Source of the DNA: a virus
Virus record (IMG/VR): IMGVR_UViG_3300031251_000024
Location: 1 to 53,542 of that record
DNA length: 53,542 nt
Reading direction: 5' to 3' (one strand)
The notes beneath the pieces are model-generated. The model saw only the letters and a list, made by a program, of their open reading frames with translations. It was not told the DNA's origin and ran no database searches. Shown piece by piece: positions 1 to 5,942 of this stretch. A program made the translations under genes and the position numbers. Numbering within the stretch: position 1 is the stretch's first letter; the number at the start of each line of letters is the position of its first letter.

Positions 1-420
1 GCAGCCGCGCGCGTCCACGGTCTTCGCCGCATCGGCCTTGAGCTCGGTGAGGGCGGTGCAGCCGCGCGCGTCCACGTACTCCGCCGCATCGGCCTTGAGC
101 TCGGTGAGGGCGGTGCAGCCGCGCGCGTACACGTACTTCGCCGCATCGGCCTTGAGCTCGGTGAGGGCGGTGCAGCCGCGCGCGTCCACGGTCTTCGCCG
201 CATCGGCCTTGAGCTCGGTGAGGGCGGTGCAGCCGCTCGCGTACACGTACTTCGCCGCATCGGCCTTGAGCTCGGTGAGGGCGGTGCAGCCGCGCGCGTC
301 CACGGTCTTCGCCGCATCGGCCTTGAGCTCGGTGAGGGCGGTGCAGCCGCTCGCGTACACGTACTTCGCCGCATCGGCCTTGAGCTCGGTGAGGGCGGTG
401 CAGCCGCGCGCGTCCACGGT
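1..420. repeat. 57-bp tandem repeat array (left end), about 7.4 units
   Basis: Units start at 1, 58, 115, 172, 229, 286, 343 and 400; the last is partial and merges into unique sequence. Each unit is 57 bp (19 codons). About 35 bp is essentially identical in every unit. Differences are confined to a few codons, which encode K/E, T/Y, D/Y and R/S before the GC dipeptide. KTVDARGC and KYVYASGC types alternate in units 4 to 7, which suggests recent copying or shuffling. There are no spacers, so this is not a CRISPR. Confidence 0.95.
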
Positions 421-507
421 CCTGATCTTGGACTTGTCCATCGCCGCAAACGCGGAGAGAGACACGCGCGCGCCATCAACCTGGATGAAAATCTTGTCTG
501 AATGCAT
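1..507 (-). CDS. Leucine-rich-repeat-like repeat protein, N-terminal part (gene continues across the window ends)
   Basis: Starts at ATG 507 with AGGAA upstream. About 28 unique residues (MHSDKIFIQVDGARVSLSAF...) lead into a 19-residue repeat with invariant core TALTELKADAA followed by a variable xxVxAxGC. The periodicity resembles leucine-rich or beta-solenoid repeats. The reading frame is open to base 1. The matching C-terminus lies at the other window end (53542..53086, same strand), so the gene was cut by the contig break. It follows the 84-aa gene at 520..774 in the leftward early operon. Function unknown; a binding or scaffold role is only inferred from the repeat type. Confidence 0.85.
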   Translation of the reverse strand, partial: MHSDKIFIQVDGARVSLSAFAAMDKSKIRTVDARGCTALTELKADAAKYVYASGCTALTELKADAAKTVDARGCTALTELKADAAKYVYASGCTALTELKADAAKTVDARGCTALTELKADAAKYVYARGCTALTELKADAAEYVDARGCTALTELKADAAKTVDARGC

Positions 508-519
508 GTTCTTAATTCC

Positions 520-774
520 TCAGATGATGAAGCGCAGCGGGATCGCGTCGACGGTGATGCGCGGGTCGGCCTGGCGCTTGAGGTCGCGCTCGAACTCGAC
601 GGTCAGCTCGTCGATGCGCGGGTCGGTCTTGGGGATTTCCGGGGCGATGCGGGTGACGAAGCACTGCACCGGGATGCCGCTCTCGGTGTGGCCCTGCCAG
701 ACGCGGGCTTGAATCTCGCTTCGGCCCTGGATCAAGGTGACGATCTTGGCGGTGGACTCGATGGTGATCTTCAT
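520..774 (-). CDS. Hypothetical early protein, 84 aa
   Basis: Starts MKITIESTAKIVTLIQG at ATG 774, with GGAGG about 10 bases upstream. The longer open frame upstream is discarded because it overlaps the next genes and lacks a ribosome site. The predicted protein mixes beta-strand and charged segments and has no domain I recognise. It overlaps the upstream gene's stop (771-773), as is usual in this tightly packed operon. Confidence 0.75.
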   Translation of the reverse strand: MKITIESTAKIVTLIQGRSEIQARVWQGHTESGIPVQCFVTRIAPEIPKTDPRIDELTVEFERDLKRQADPRITVDAIPLRFII

Positions 775-1055
775 GAGGATTGCGCCTCCCATTTGCTGCA
801 GGCGGGATCGCGCTTCCTCACATCGGTCCCGCCGCCGCCCGTCCAAAACGCGCGCGTCAACGCGCACTTGAGGTACGTCTTCGCCCTCTGCTTGCGATAC
901 AGATGCGCGCACGATCCGCACGTCTCGCCCTCGGGCCCGGTGCCCGGCGGCATGGCATGCAGTCCGGTCTTCCTGGCCTTGAACGACGCGAGTTTGCGGC
1001 GCTCCTGCGGGGTCAGCGCGCGCTCCATGTTCATGAGGTCGAGCATGTCTCCCAT
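771..1055 (-). CDS. Small four-cysteine protein, 94 aa (zinc-ribbon-like)
   Basis: Starts MGDMLDLMNMERALT at ATG 1055, whose first base is the last base on the TGA side of the upstream gene (TGATG overlap), implying translational coupling. Cysteines at residues 46, 49, 64 and 86 (CGSC, later two single Cys) could bind one zinc. A basic N-terminal segment (QERRKLASFKARK) precedes them. This is a common type of small phage protein; its function is unknown. Confidence 0.75.
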   Translation of the reverse strand: MGDMLDLMNMERALTPQERRKLASFKARKTGLHAMPPGTGPEGETCGSCAHLYRKQRAKTYLKCALTRAFWTGGGGTDVRKRDPACSKWEAQSS

Positions 1056-1273
1056 CAGGCGCCCTCCACCATTTCCAGATCGCCCGGCTGCACCTGTGCC
1101 AGCACCCGCGGATCCCACCCGACCGCCTCCGCGCATACGCTGCAGACCCCCGTGGGCGTGTCGATGTCGAGCAGCACCCAGGAACATCCCTCGATGCAGG
1201 CATGGGTGTCGTCGCAGCCGCAGCCGCGGCAGGTGCGGAGGTCGGGCGATCGGCGGCCGAGAATGTGCATCAT
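1055..1273 (-). CDS. Cysteine-rich zinc-finger-like protein, 72 aa
   Basis: Starts MMHILGRRSPDLRTCRGCGC with GGAGGGG directly upstream. Eight cysteines are arranged C-x2-C-x-C-x6-C-x3-C ... C-x2-C, then a WDPRVL tail. The CGC...ACIEGCSWV...LCSxC-like arrangement is a recurrent small phage protein type that probably folds around zinc. The start overlaps the TGA of the 36-aa membrane protein gene. No function is known to me. Confidence 0.75.
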   Translation of the reverse strand: MMHILGRRSPDLRTCRGCGCDDTHACIEGCSWVLLDIDTPTGVCSVCAEAVGWDPRVLAQVQPGDLEMVEGA

Positions 1274-1380
1274 CCCCTCCACACCGCTTCGACCACGACC
1301 AGGATGACAAGCAGCCCAGCCGCAGCCTGGCTCGCATAGACGGCGCCCTGGGCGAGGGCGGCCCAATCGATGATGTTCAT
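1270..1380 (-). CDS. Tiny membrane protein, 36 aa
   Basis: Reads MNIIDWAALAQGAVYASQ then a hydrophobic stretch (AAAGLLVILVVVEAV) and ends WRG. One transmembrane helix fits residues 16-33. The ATG (1380) overlaps the TGA of the upstream gene, and its own TGA overlaps the ATG of the next gene, so it is linked on both sides by 4-base overlaps. That arrangement supports it as a real gene despite its size. Function unknown. Confidence 0.6.
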   Translation of the reverse strand: MNIIDWAALAQGAVYASQAAAGLLVILVVVEAVWRG

Positions 1381-1700
1381 GGCTGCAGGCTCTCCAGGGC
1401 GCGGCGGCGGATCGCTGGTTCGCTCCAGTCCTCGGGCGGACCGAGGCCGGTCATGTGCACAGCGGCGCTGGGGTGATCGGCCCTGGCCGGGGAGAACGTC
1501 GGCCAGGGCCGCAACTCCGCGACGGCGCCGTATTTCGCCGCGAAGTTGTTCGAAAGGTCGGCGCGGGCCCGGAGGTCAGGCTCAAGCCCGCGCCGCAGGC
1601 CTGCTTCAACGTCGCCCGTGTTAAACGACGCCGCAGGACTGTCCGCGGCGCCAGCCGCACGCGCGAGCGGTCCGATGGTTTTCCAAATGTCGCAAGTCAC
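1377..1700 (-). CDS. Hypothetical protein, 107 aa, GTG start
   Basis: The start is taken as GTG 1700 (protein begins VTCDIWKTIGPLARAAG). It sits in a GTGA overlap with the upstream stop and has GGAGG seven bases upstream. The farther in-frame start at 1739 would overlap the neighbour by 40 bases. The protein is Ala/Arg-rich with no motif I recognise, ending ...IRRRALESLQP. Confidence 0.65.
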   Translation of the reverse strand: MTCDIWKTIGPLARAAGAADSPAASFNTGDVEAGLRRGLEPDLRARADLSNNFAAKYGAVAELRPWPTFSPARADHPSAAVHMTGLGPPEDWSEPAIRRRALESLQP

Positions 1701-1951
1701 GGCTGCGCCTCCGGCACATCGACAACGCGATATTCCCAAGGCATGTCACCCTTGCCGCAGTTGTCTGCATATCTCTCGGCCACGCCCCGCTGATCAAAGG
1801 CGGCTATTGTGTGCCAAGCGATACCGTCGTCCTTGCGGCGATACTGGACGACGGCGACGAGACCGGAAAAGATCGGGGCTTCGGCGGTCTCCGCCACCGT
1901 GTGCTCGTTGATGCGCATTGCCACGTCTTCCCCCGCGAAATCGGTGGTCAT
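1697..1951 (-). CDS. Hypothetical protein, 84 aa
   Basis: Begins MTTDFAGEDVAMRINEHT at ATG 1951, in an ATGA overlap with the DUF3789-like gene upstream. The middle part (LVAVVQYRRKDDGIAWHTIA) looks like alternating beta strands, followed by FDQRGVAERYADNCG. It could be a small alpha/beta phage protein. No function assigned. Confidence 0.7.
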   Translation of the reverse strand: MTTDFAGEDVAMRINEHTVAETAEAPIFSGLVAVVQYRRKDDGIAWHTIAAFDQRGVAERYADNCGKGDMPWEYRVVDVPEAQP

Positions 1952-2082
1952 GGTGTTGCTCCCGTGGGCTTGTCGATCGGCGCCTCGTCGGCGCGCTTGC
2001 CGGCGGTGAACGCGGCGCACAGCAGGAAGCCGACAGGCGCGCCCGCCATGGTGCCGAGGAGGAACCAGAGAAGGGACGTCAT
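1948..2082 (-). CDS. Small membrane protein, 44 aa (DUF3789-like)
   Basis: Reads MTSLLWFLLGTMAGAPVGFL then LCAAFTAGKRADEAPIDKP. One N-terminal transmembrane segment with Gly/Ala spacing is followed by a short polar tail. This pattern fits the DUF3789-type small phage membrane proteins, from memory. Its TGA overlaps the ATG at 1951. A ribosome site (GAGG, on the minus strand) lies a few bases before ATG 2082. Confidence 0.6.
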   Translation of the reverse strand: MTSLLWFLLGTMAGAPVGFLLCAAFTAGKRADEAPIDKPTGATP

Positions 2083-2088
2083 GGCTCC

Positions 2089-2412
2089 TCACCTCTCCCG
2101 CGGCGCATAGACGGGCGATCCGTCGAAGCGCCGCCACGCACAGATCGTGCGTGGCCGTTTGATGCTGGCGTGGAAGCGCTCACGGCGCCTCGCCCGCGCG
2201 ATCTTTCCCAGGTCCGCAGCCGTCTTCGTGCGGTGGCATGCTCGACACACAGGAAAGCAATTATCGAGATCGCTATTGCCGCCCAGTCCATGAGCAAGGC
2301 CGTGGTCATATTCGCAGTTCCCCGGAAACAGCTTGGCTGTACACACGGAACAACGACCGCCGGCACGCTTGAAGGCTTCGAGCTTGGTCTTGGGAGAGAA
2401 GGCGCGGAGCAT
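2089..2412 (-). CDS. HNH endonuclease, 107 aa
   Basis: The domain runs from CSVCTAKL (zinc knuckle pair one) through the catalytic strand CEYDHGLAHGLGG to NCFPVCRACHRTKT (second Cys pair plus terminal His). This is the standard HNH order. Start chosen at ATG 2412 (MLRAFSPKTKLEAFKRAGGR) after GAGAGGCG; longer upstream extensions are Arg-rich shadow. HNH proteins of this size act as free-standing nickases or help terminases cut DNA. Its place in the early recombination block fits DNA processing, but the exact role is unknown. Confidence 0.85.
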   Translation of the reverse strand: MLRAFSPKTKLEAFKRAGGRCSVCTAKLFPGNCEYDHGLAHGLGGNSDLDNCFPVCRACHRTKTAADLGKIARARRRERFHASIKRPRTICAWRRFDGSPVYAPRER

Positions 2413-2423
2413 CGGTTCGCCTC

Positions 2424-2852
2424 TCAGTGCCGCGCGCCGGCGGCGCCGAACGTGTGGCTCCACAGCATCCGCAACAGCTGCGTCGCCTGGCCCAGCTCGC
2501 GGGCGTCGAGGCCGACCTTGCCCGCGGCGATGAAGGCGTTGAGCGTCGCCGACACGAACCGCAGCTCCGCGTCGGCCGCCGGTGGTGGCACCGGCGCCGG
2601 CGTGGTGTCGGCGGGACCATTGGCGTTGCCGTTCGCCGCCTGTGCCGGCGCCGGCTTCGCCTTGACGATCTTGCGGATCGGCCGGCCCTGAAACTCGCGG
2701 GTCTCGACCTCGATGTCGTAGCGCTCCCCGACCTTGAGGGGCGCGGCCTTCTCGGGCCAGATCTCGAAGGCGCGGCCGTCATCGGCGACGACGGTCGCGA
2801 CCTTCTTGCCCTCCTTGGGAGGGCGGATCGCAGCGATGGCGATGACGTTCAT
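2424..2852 (-). CDS. OB-fold-like protein, putative single-strand DNA binder, 142 aa
   Basis: The N-terminal ~65 residues (MNVIAIAAIRPPKEGKKVAT... to RPIRKIVKAKP) read like a five-strand OB barrel. A Pro/Ala/Asn linker follows at about 70-92, then a helical C-terminus (FVSATLNAFIAAGKVGLDARELGQATQLL). It directly follows the exonuclease gene with a 4-base overlap. Phages often pair an exonuclease with an annealing or ssDNA-binding protein, so that role is inferred from fold and context rather than from a signature. Confidence 0.6.
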   Translation of the reverse strand: MNVIAIAAIRPPKEGKKVATVVADDGRAFEIWPEKAAPLKVGERYDIEVETREFQGRPIRKIVKAKPAPAQAANGNANGPADTTPAPVPPPAADAELRFVSATLNAFIAAGKVGLDARELGQATQLLRMLWSHTFGAAGARH

Positions 2853-3658
2853 GCCGCGGCTCCCCCGATATGGCCGTAGGCGCGCAGCATCTCGGCCATG
2901 GTGAGCGAGGGCACGGACTGGACCTTCACCCGGACGCGGGGCTTCGCGGGCCGATCAGCAGCCGCGGCCGCGCCGGCCTTCGCCACGCTCGGCGCCGGCG
3001 GCTTCTTGGTCGGCTTCTCGAACTCGTAGAGCTGCCGCTGCAGAAGGAACATCTCCCATTCCCGCGCGAGGCTGTCGAACGCGTGGTGCTTGAACACGCC
3101 GCCGTCCTTCGGCAGCACGATCAGGTGGTAGGTGTCGACCGTCATCTTGGGATTGGCCTCGTTCCACAAATTGGCGTGGGCCGAGAGCGCGATCTTCATG
3201 TTGTCGTAGATCTCGCCCTTTGCTGAGGTCTTGAAGTCCAGGATGCCGATCGTGTTGTTGATGATGGCGACGAGGTCGGGCGTGCCGCCGTACTGGTGGC
3301 GCTCGGAGACGATCGAGGTCTCCTGGCCGAGCACGCGGACGCGGTTCTGCTCGCGCCAGGCGCGGAAAGCGCGGAAGGCGTTGTTTGCCATCTCCAGGTG
3401 ATTGGGCGCGGAGAGGTAGCTGTGCAGGCTCGCCTCGATCTCGCGATCGGGCGCGCCGATCAGGTCCAGCTCGGCCATCTTGTGGACGGCGGAGCCGATG
3501 TTGATCGCAGCCTCGGGACGGAAGGGCAGGCCGTTCTTGCCGTTGTTGTAGAACCAGCGGTAGAGGCCCTCGGGGCTCTGGAAACGGCTGGTGATGTCGT
3601 TGGTGCCGGGGACGGTCTCGCCGGCGGCGTTGCGGTATCCGTTGGAAGGGCGCGGCAT
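2849..3658 (-). CDS. PD-(D/E)XK exonuclease (RecB/Cas4-like), 269 aa
   Basis: Catalytic motifs are visible: GGTPDLVAIIN (motif II Asp) and, about 12 residues later, GILDFKTSAKG (the D-x-K strand); an upstream conserved Glu lies in GQETSIVSE. This is the lambda-exonuclease/RecB family fold, which resects double-strand ends for recombination. The C-terminus is a low-complexity Ala/Pro/Lys tail. It lies second from PL in the leftward early operon beside an OB-fold-like protein, forming a probable two-gene recombination module. Confidence 0.85.
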   Translation of the reverse strand: MPRPSNGYRNAAGETVPGTNDITSRFQSPEGLYRWFYNNGKNGLPFRPEAAINIGSAVHKMAELDLIGAPDREIEASLHSYLSAPNHLEMANNAFRAFRAWREQNRVRVLGQETSIVSERHQYGGTPDLVAIINNTIGILDFKTSAKGEIYDNMKIALSAHANLWNEANPKMTVDTYHLIVLPKDGGVFKHHAFDSLAREWEMFLLQRQLYEFEKPTKKPPAPSVAKAGAAAAADRPAKPRVRVKVQSVPSLTMAEMLRAYGHIGGAAA

Positions 3659-4009
3659 TCAGGCGGCCCTCCCGTAATCACGCACGTCATCGGCCGCGTT
3701 CGTAACCGACCCCAGGATCTCTGCCGTGGCGTCATCCATGATTCGCTCGAGACAGCCGACGTCGATGCGGACGTTGGCCTGGGCCTCGATGTCCTTCAAC
3801 GACGTGCGGACGTAGTCGGCGACCGGGATCAGGATGCCCCTGAGATGCCGGGCGAGCTCCTCGAAATCATCGGCATCGGCGACGTGTGACGCCGGCAGGT
3901 AGCGCGGCTTGTTCTCGCCGATGCGCTCGGCGAGGTGGGCATGGGCCGCCTGCACGGTGGCAGGGCGGTTGTCATTGGTGGAAAAGATGGGTTGGGTGTG
4001 TGACGACAT
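3659..4009 (-). CDS. First gene of the leftward early operon, 116 aa, function unknown
   Basis: Starts MSSHTQPIFSTNDNRPATVQ at ATG 4009, with AGGGGAG seven bases upstream, about 22 bases after the predicted PL start. The alternative start at 4048 would lie upstream of the predicted transcript start. The protein is mostly helical (ADADDFEELARHLRGILIPVADYV...) with no domain I recognise. As the promoter-proximal gene it should be made early and be repressed in lysogens. Confidence 0.75.
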   Translation of the reverse strand: MSSHTQPIFSTNDNRPATVQAAHAHLAERIGENKPRYLPASHVADADDFEELARHLRGILIPVADYVRTSLKDIEAQANVRIDVGCLERIMDDATAEILGSVTNAADDVRDYGRAA

Positions 4010-4030
4010 TGGACGACTCCCCTGTGCGAC

Positions 4031-4066
4031 GGGGGAGACGTTACGCATTGTGCGTAATCATGTCAA
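4031..4066 (-). promoter_or_regulatory. Leftward early promoter PL
   Basis: On the minus strand: -35 TTGACA (4066-4061), a 17-bp spacer, -10 TAACGT (4043-4038), with a transcript start expected near 4031. A 17-bp palindromic operator occupies the spacer and -10. The -35, spacing and operator placement match PR base for base in layout. It drives 4009 leftward around the circle. Confidence 0.8.
4041..4057 (-). promoter_or_regulatory. Operator OL1, perfect 17-bp palindrome
   Basis: Minus-strand sequence TTACGCACAATGCGTAA: two 7-bp half-sites around a 3-bp centre, overlapping the PL -10. Repressor or Cro bound here would block RNA polymerase. Confidence 0.85.
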
Positions 4067-4080
4067 CGCAAAATGCGTAA
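4064..4080 (-). promoter_or_regulatory. Operator OL2
   Basis: Minus-strand sequence TTACGCATTTTGCGTTG, with one perfect half-site and one degenerate half-site that runs into the PL -35 hexamer. OR2 at PR has the same position and the same degenerate side. Confidence 0.75.
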
Positions 4081-4084
4081 TCCG

Positions 4085-4113
4085 TTGCGATATATTTTCG
4101 CTGGGAATATTTT
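4085..4113 (+). promoter_or_regulatory. Possible rightward promoter for the membrane protein gene
   Basis: TTGCGA (4085-4090), a 17-bp spacer, then TATTTT (4108-4113). It lies back-to-back with OL2 and upstream of the gene at 4132, where a GGAGG site (4121-4125) follows. It does not contain the operator, so it could be active in a lysogen. The -10 is weak. Confidence 0.4.
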
Positions 4114-4131
4114 CAGGGGCGGAGGATTGTG

Positions 4132-4638
4132 ATGAACGCCTTCGGGTTCAGCCTCATAGCATCCGCGCTCGACCCCTTGATTTTTCTGCCCGGTATCGCT
4201 CTTGGGATCTTCGTGGCCTACGCGTTCCGCAAACTTAGTCTACGGCTGGCGTTGTCGACGCTCGCGATTGTGCTTGCGTTGGGGACGGCTGTGGGTGTGT
4301 TTCATTCCTGGCTGCTGGAGGACCCGCCATTGCCCTTCGATCTCACGCGCGTAGACCCGAATTTCAAGGCGTGGGATGCGATCAAGGGGTCTAGGTATGA
4401 AGAGCATTATCTTCGCTTCGTCGGCGTCAACAATCAGCCGGCGGCCGATTTCGTGAAGCGCTCGATTGATCAGAGAGAGTCAGATTGTGTGGTATTGGTC
4501 GGACGCGGCCCGGAACTGCTTTCGCGCTGTCGCCTCTTTACTCAGGCGACCGGGGTCGCAGCTTTGTGGAGTGTCTTGACTATAGCAGGAATGGTGACGG
4601 CTCTGTTGATTGGTCGTCGTTTAATTTTTGCGACCTAG
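4132..4638 (+). CDS. Membrane protein beside the repressor, 168 aa (candidate lysogenic or exclusion protein)
   Basis: ATG 4132 sits six bases after GGAGG. Two hydrophobic segments lie in the first ~60 residues (LDPLIFLPGIALGIFVAYAF; LALSTLAIVLALGTAVGVF). A ~75-residue polar domain with several Cys follows, then a C-terminal membrane segment (VAALWSVLTIAGMVTALLIG). It lies between PL and the repressor gene, convergent with the repressor and overlapping its end by 4 bases. That is roughly where lambda keeps rex, and its base composition is less GC-rich than its neighbours, so a moron or superinfection-exclusion role is plausible. No homology is recognised. Confidence 0.7.
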   Translation: MNAFGFSLIASALDPLIFLPGIALGIFVAYAFRKLSLRLALSTLAIVLALGTAVGVFHSWLLEDPPLPFDLTRVDPNFKAWDAIKGSRYEEHYLRFVGVNNQPAADFVKRSIDQRESDCVVLVGRGPELLSRCRLFTQATGVAALWSVLTIAGMVTALLIGRRLIFAT

Positions 4639-5243
4639 CGCGGCTTGATCCAGGTCACCCGCGCGGCCCAAATTACCTTGGCGTCACGAATGGTGGGCTC
4701 CGGCGGCAGTTCGAGATCCCAGTGCTCATCATCGCGGCCCGGCTGAAGCCTACGCACCAGAACCTGGCCGCCCTCGATCTCGACGATGCATATTCTGCCG
4801 AGCAGATCGGCATTGGGTGGCCGTCGTTCGTCGTCAAAGTAAATCAGCCAACCACTGTCGGCGATCCCGCGCATGGAAGCCCCCTCGACCTCCAGCGCCT
4901 TTGTGTTCTCATTTCCGCTGGGTGGCGACTCGACCATTCCGATGCTGCCGGTTCCTGTCATAAAAATGATTTGCGCCCCAGCAGACACATTTCCGACAAT
5001 CGGAACAAGAGGTTTCACGGTCGGTAAACCTTCGCCTTCAAGCAGCCACTCCCACCTCACGCCATAGCGCTTTGCGTACTTTTTCGCCGCTGCCCTGCTC
5101 GGGTTTCGATCGCCATTTTCATGGCCGGAGTAGGTGGAGCGATTCCAGCCGAAGGCATTGGCTGCGTCGGTGGGGGTTGTGTAGAGGCCGTGGTACTCCC
5201 TAGCCCAAATTAACCGCTTCGCAATCTTGCCGTCAGTCGCCAT
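4635..5243 (-). CDS. Lysogeny repressor, HTH plus S24 peptidase-like domain, 202 aa
   Basis: Start chosen at ATG 5243 (MATDGKIAKRLIWAREYHGL), leaving the operators upstream; the in-frame ATG at 5273 would place them inside the gene. An N-terminal helix-turn-helix (DAANAFGWNRSTYSGHENG, ~26-44) is followed by an S24-type domain with a candidate cleavage pair Ala88-Gly89 (NVSAGAQ) and nucleophile Ser123 (EGASM). The usual catalytic lysine position reads VLVRRL, so Arg164 replaces Lys. It should bind the TTACGCA-N3-TGCGTAA operators at PL and PR. Whether it can self-cleave is uncertain. Confidence 0.85.
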   Translation of the reverse strand: MATDGKIAKRLIWAREYHGLYTTPTDAANAFGWNRSTYSGHENGDRNPSRAAAKKYAKRYGVRWEWLLEGEGLPTVKPLVPIVGNVSAGAQIIFMTGTGSIGMVESPPSGNENTKALEVEGASMRGIADSGWLIYFDDERRPPNADLLGRICIVEIEGGQVLVRRLQPGRDDEHWDLELPPEPTIRDAKVIWAARVTWIKPR

Positions 5244-5251
5244 GACCTGTT

Positions 5252-5305
5252 CATCGCATTTTGCGTTACGCAATAGGCGTTGACATCGTTACGCTGAATG
5301 CGTAG
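5252..5305. promoter_or_regulatory. Right operator region OR (three operator-like sites)
   Basis: Site nearest cro at 5289-5305 (TTACGCTGAATGCGTAG), middle site at 5266-5282 (TTACGCAATAGGCGTTG), and a third at 5252-5268 (CATCGCATTTTGCGTTA) just before the repressor gene. The first overlaps the PR -10, the second runs into its -35, and the third could autoregulate the repressor. The order resembles lambda OR1-OR3. The second and third share three bases, so they may not be filled together. Confidence 0.75.
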
Positions 5306-5308
5306 CGT
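5280..5308 (+). promoter_or_regulatory. Rightward early promoter PR
   Basis: TTGACA (5280-5285), a 17-bp spacer, TAGCGT (5303-5308). The expected start falls at about 5315-5316, which is the ATG of the cro-like gene, so its mRNA is probably leaderless. No Shine-Dalgarno sequence precedes either possible ATG. Confidence 0.75.
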
Positions 5309-5315
5309 GCCCGCG

Positions 5316-5534
5316 ATGAAGACGGTCTCTGAGATTCTCGATGCTTTCGGTGGGCCGAGTGCGGTTGCAGCCGCATTCAAGCTCAGCCCGTCGGTCGTTG
5401 GCTCGTGGAAAAGTCGGGGTTCAATCCCCGCTAAGTACTGGGCTCCTCTTGAAGAGTTGGCGCGCCGGAAGGGTATTTCCGGCGTCGATGTGGCTCGGTT
5501 GGCGCGAGACAAGGCGCGGAGCGCCGCCGCATGA
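5316..5534 (+). CDS. Cro-like helix-turn-helix regulator, 72 aa
   Basis: Starts MKTVSEILDAFGGPSAVAAA; the helix-turn-helix is at about residues 14-33 (AVAAAFKLSPSVVGSWKSRG), in the style of YdaS/Cro proteins. It is divergent from the S24 repressor and controlled by OR. An ATG at 5298 is also in frame but lies inside the operator and -10. The stop codon (ATGA context) once probably overlapped a downstream start, now separated from it by an inserted gene (see the 23-bp repeats). It probably shuts off the repressor to favour lytic growth. Confidence 0.8.
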   Translation: MKTVSEILDAFGGPSAVAAAFKLSPSVVGSWKSRGSIPAKYWAPLEELARRKGISGVDVARLARDKARSAAA

Positions 5535-5538
5535 TCTC
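5516..5538 (+). repeat. 23-bp direct repeat, left copy
   Basis: Spans the end of the cro-like gene and its ATGATCTC junction. It is identical over 23 bases to 5920-5942. The two copies are 404 bp apart and bracket one leftward gene. Confidence 0.85.
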
Positions 5539-5539
5539 T

Positions 5540-5887
5540 CTACTTCCTGAGGCTCACGATGAGCGAAGCGATCGAGGTTGCGAGGGACATCATCGCCGCT
5601 ACAAGCGCGGTGGCAGCGATGATATTCGCGGTCCTCGCGTATTTCAGCGCGCGCTCTGCAGCAGAGGCCTGGACTTCGGCGGCGGAGGCTTGGCGTTCCA
5701 CCGAGGAGGCCTGGGCCAAGGTTGTGGCCCTGGAGCGCTCCTCCTCTTTGGAGCGCAGCCACAGCTCGGCAAGCTCGCGCCTCGGGCCGCCATCGCCGTA
5801 GAAGCCGGTCGCAATCCTCTCCTTGACGGTCACCTCCGGAAGAGCGTCCAGCTCGGCCCAGAATTGTTCTCTGTTCCAGGTTTCCAC
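5540..5887 (-). CDS. Tail-anchored membrane protein, 115 aa (inserted moron)
   Basis: GTG start at 5887 with a strong AGGAGG six bases upstream; the protein begins METWNREQFWAELDALPEVT. A helical middle section (REL...EEERSRATTLAQASSVERQASAAEVQASAAE) is probably coiled coil, and the C-terminus (ANIIAATALVAAMMSLATSIASLIVSLRK) is one membrane segment. It is the only leftward gene in this rightward stretch and is bracketed by a 23-bp direct repeat, so it looks like a later insertion. Similar small proteins are common in rhizobial genomes as I recall. Function unknown. Confidence 0.75.
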   Translation of the reverse strand: METWNREQFWAELDALPEVTVKERIATGFYGDGGPRRELAELWLRSKEEERSRATTLAQASSVERQASAAEVQASAAERALKYARTANIIAATALVAAMMSLATSIASLIVSLRK

Positions 5888-5919
5888 TGGAATCCTCCTG
5901 AGCGTTTCCCCCGCCGCAA

Positions 5920-5942
5920 GCGGAGCGCCGCCGCATGATCTC
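5920..5942 (+). repeat. 23-bp direct repeat, right copy
   Basis: Identical to 5516-5538. It restores the ATGATCTC start context for the next rightward reading frame, as if the cro stop and the next start had originally overlapped. Confidence 0.85.

Noticed and set aside
1-420. Regular repeats considered as a CRISPR array
   Set aside because: Units are contiguous and in frame, with no spacers; they encode a protein repeat.
38-712. Rightward open frame through the left repeat array
   Set aside because: It is antisense to the repeat protein, which has a ribosome site, a matching C-terminus at the other end and operon context.
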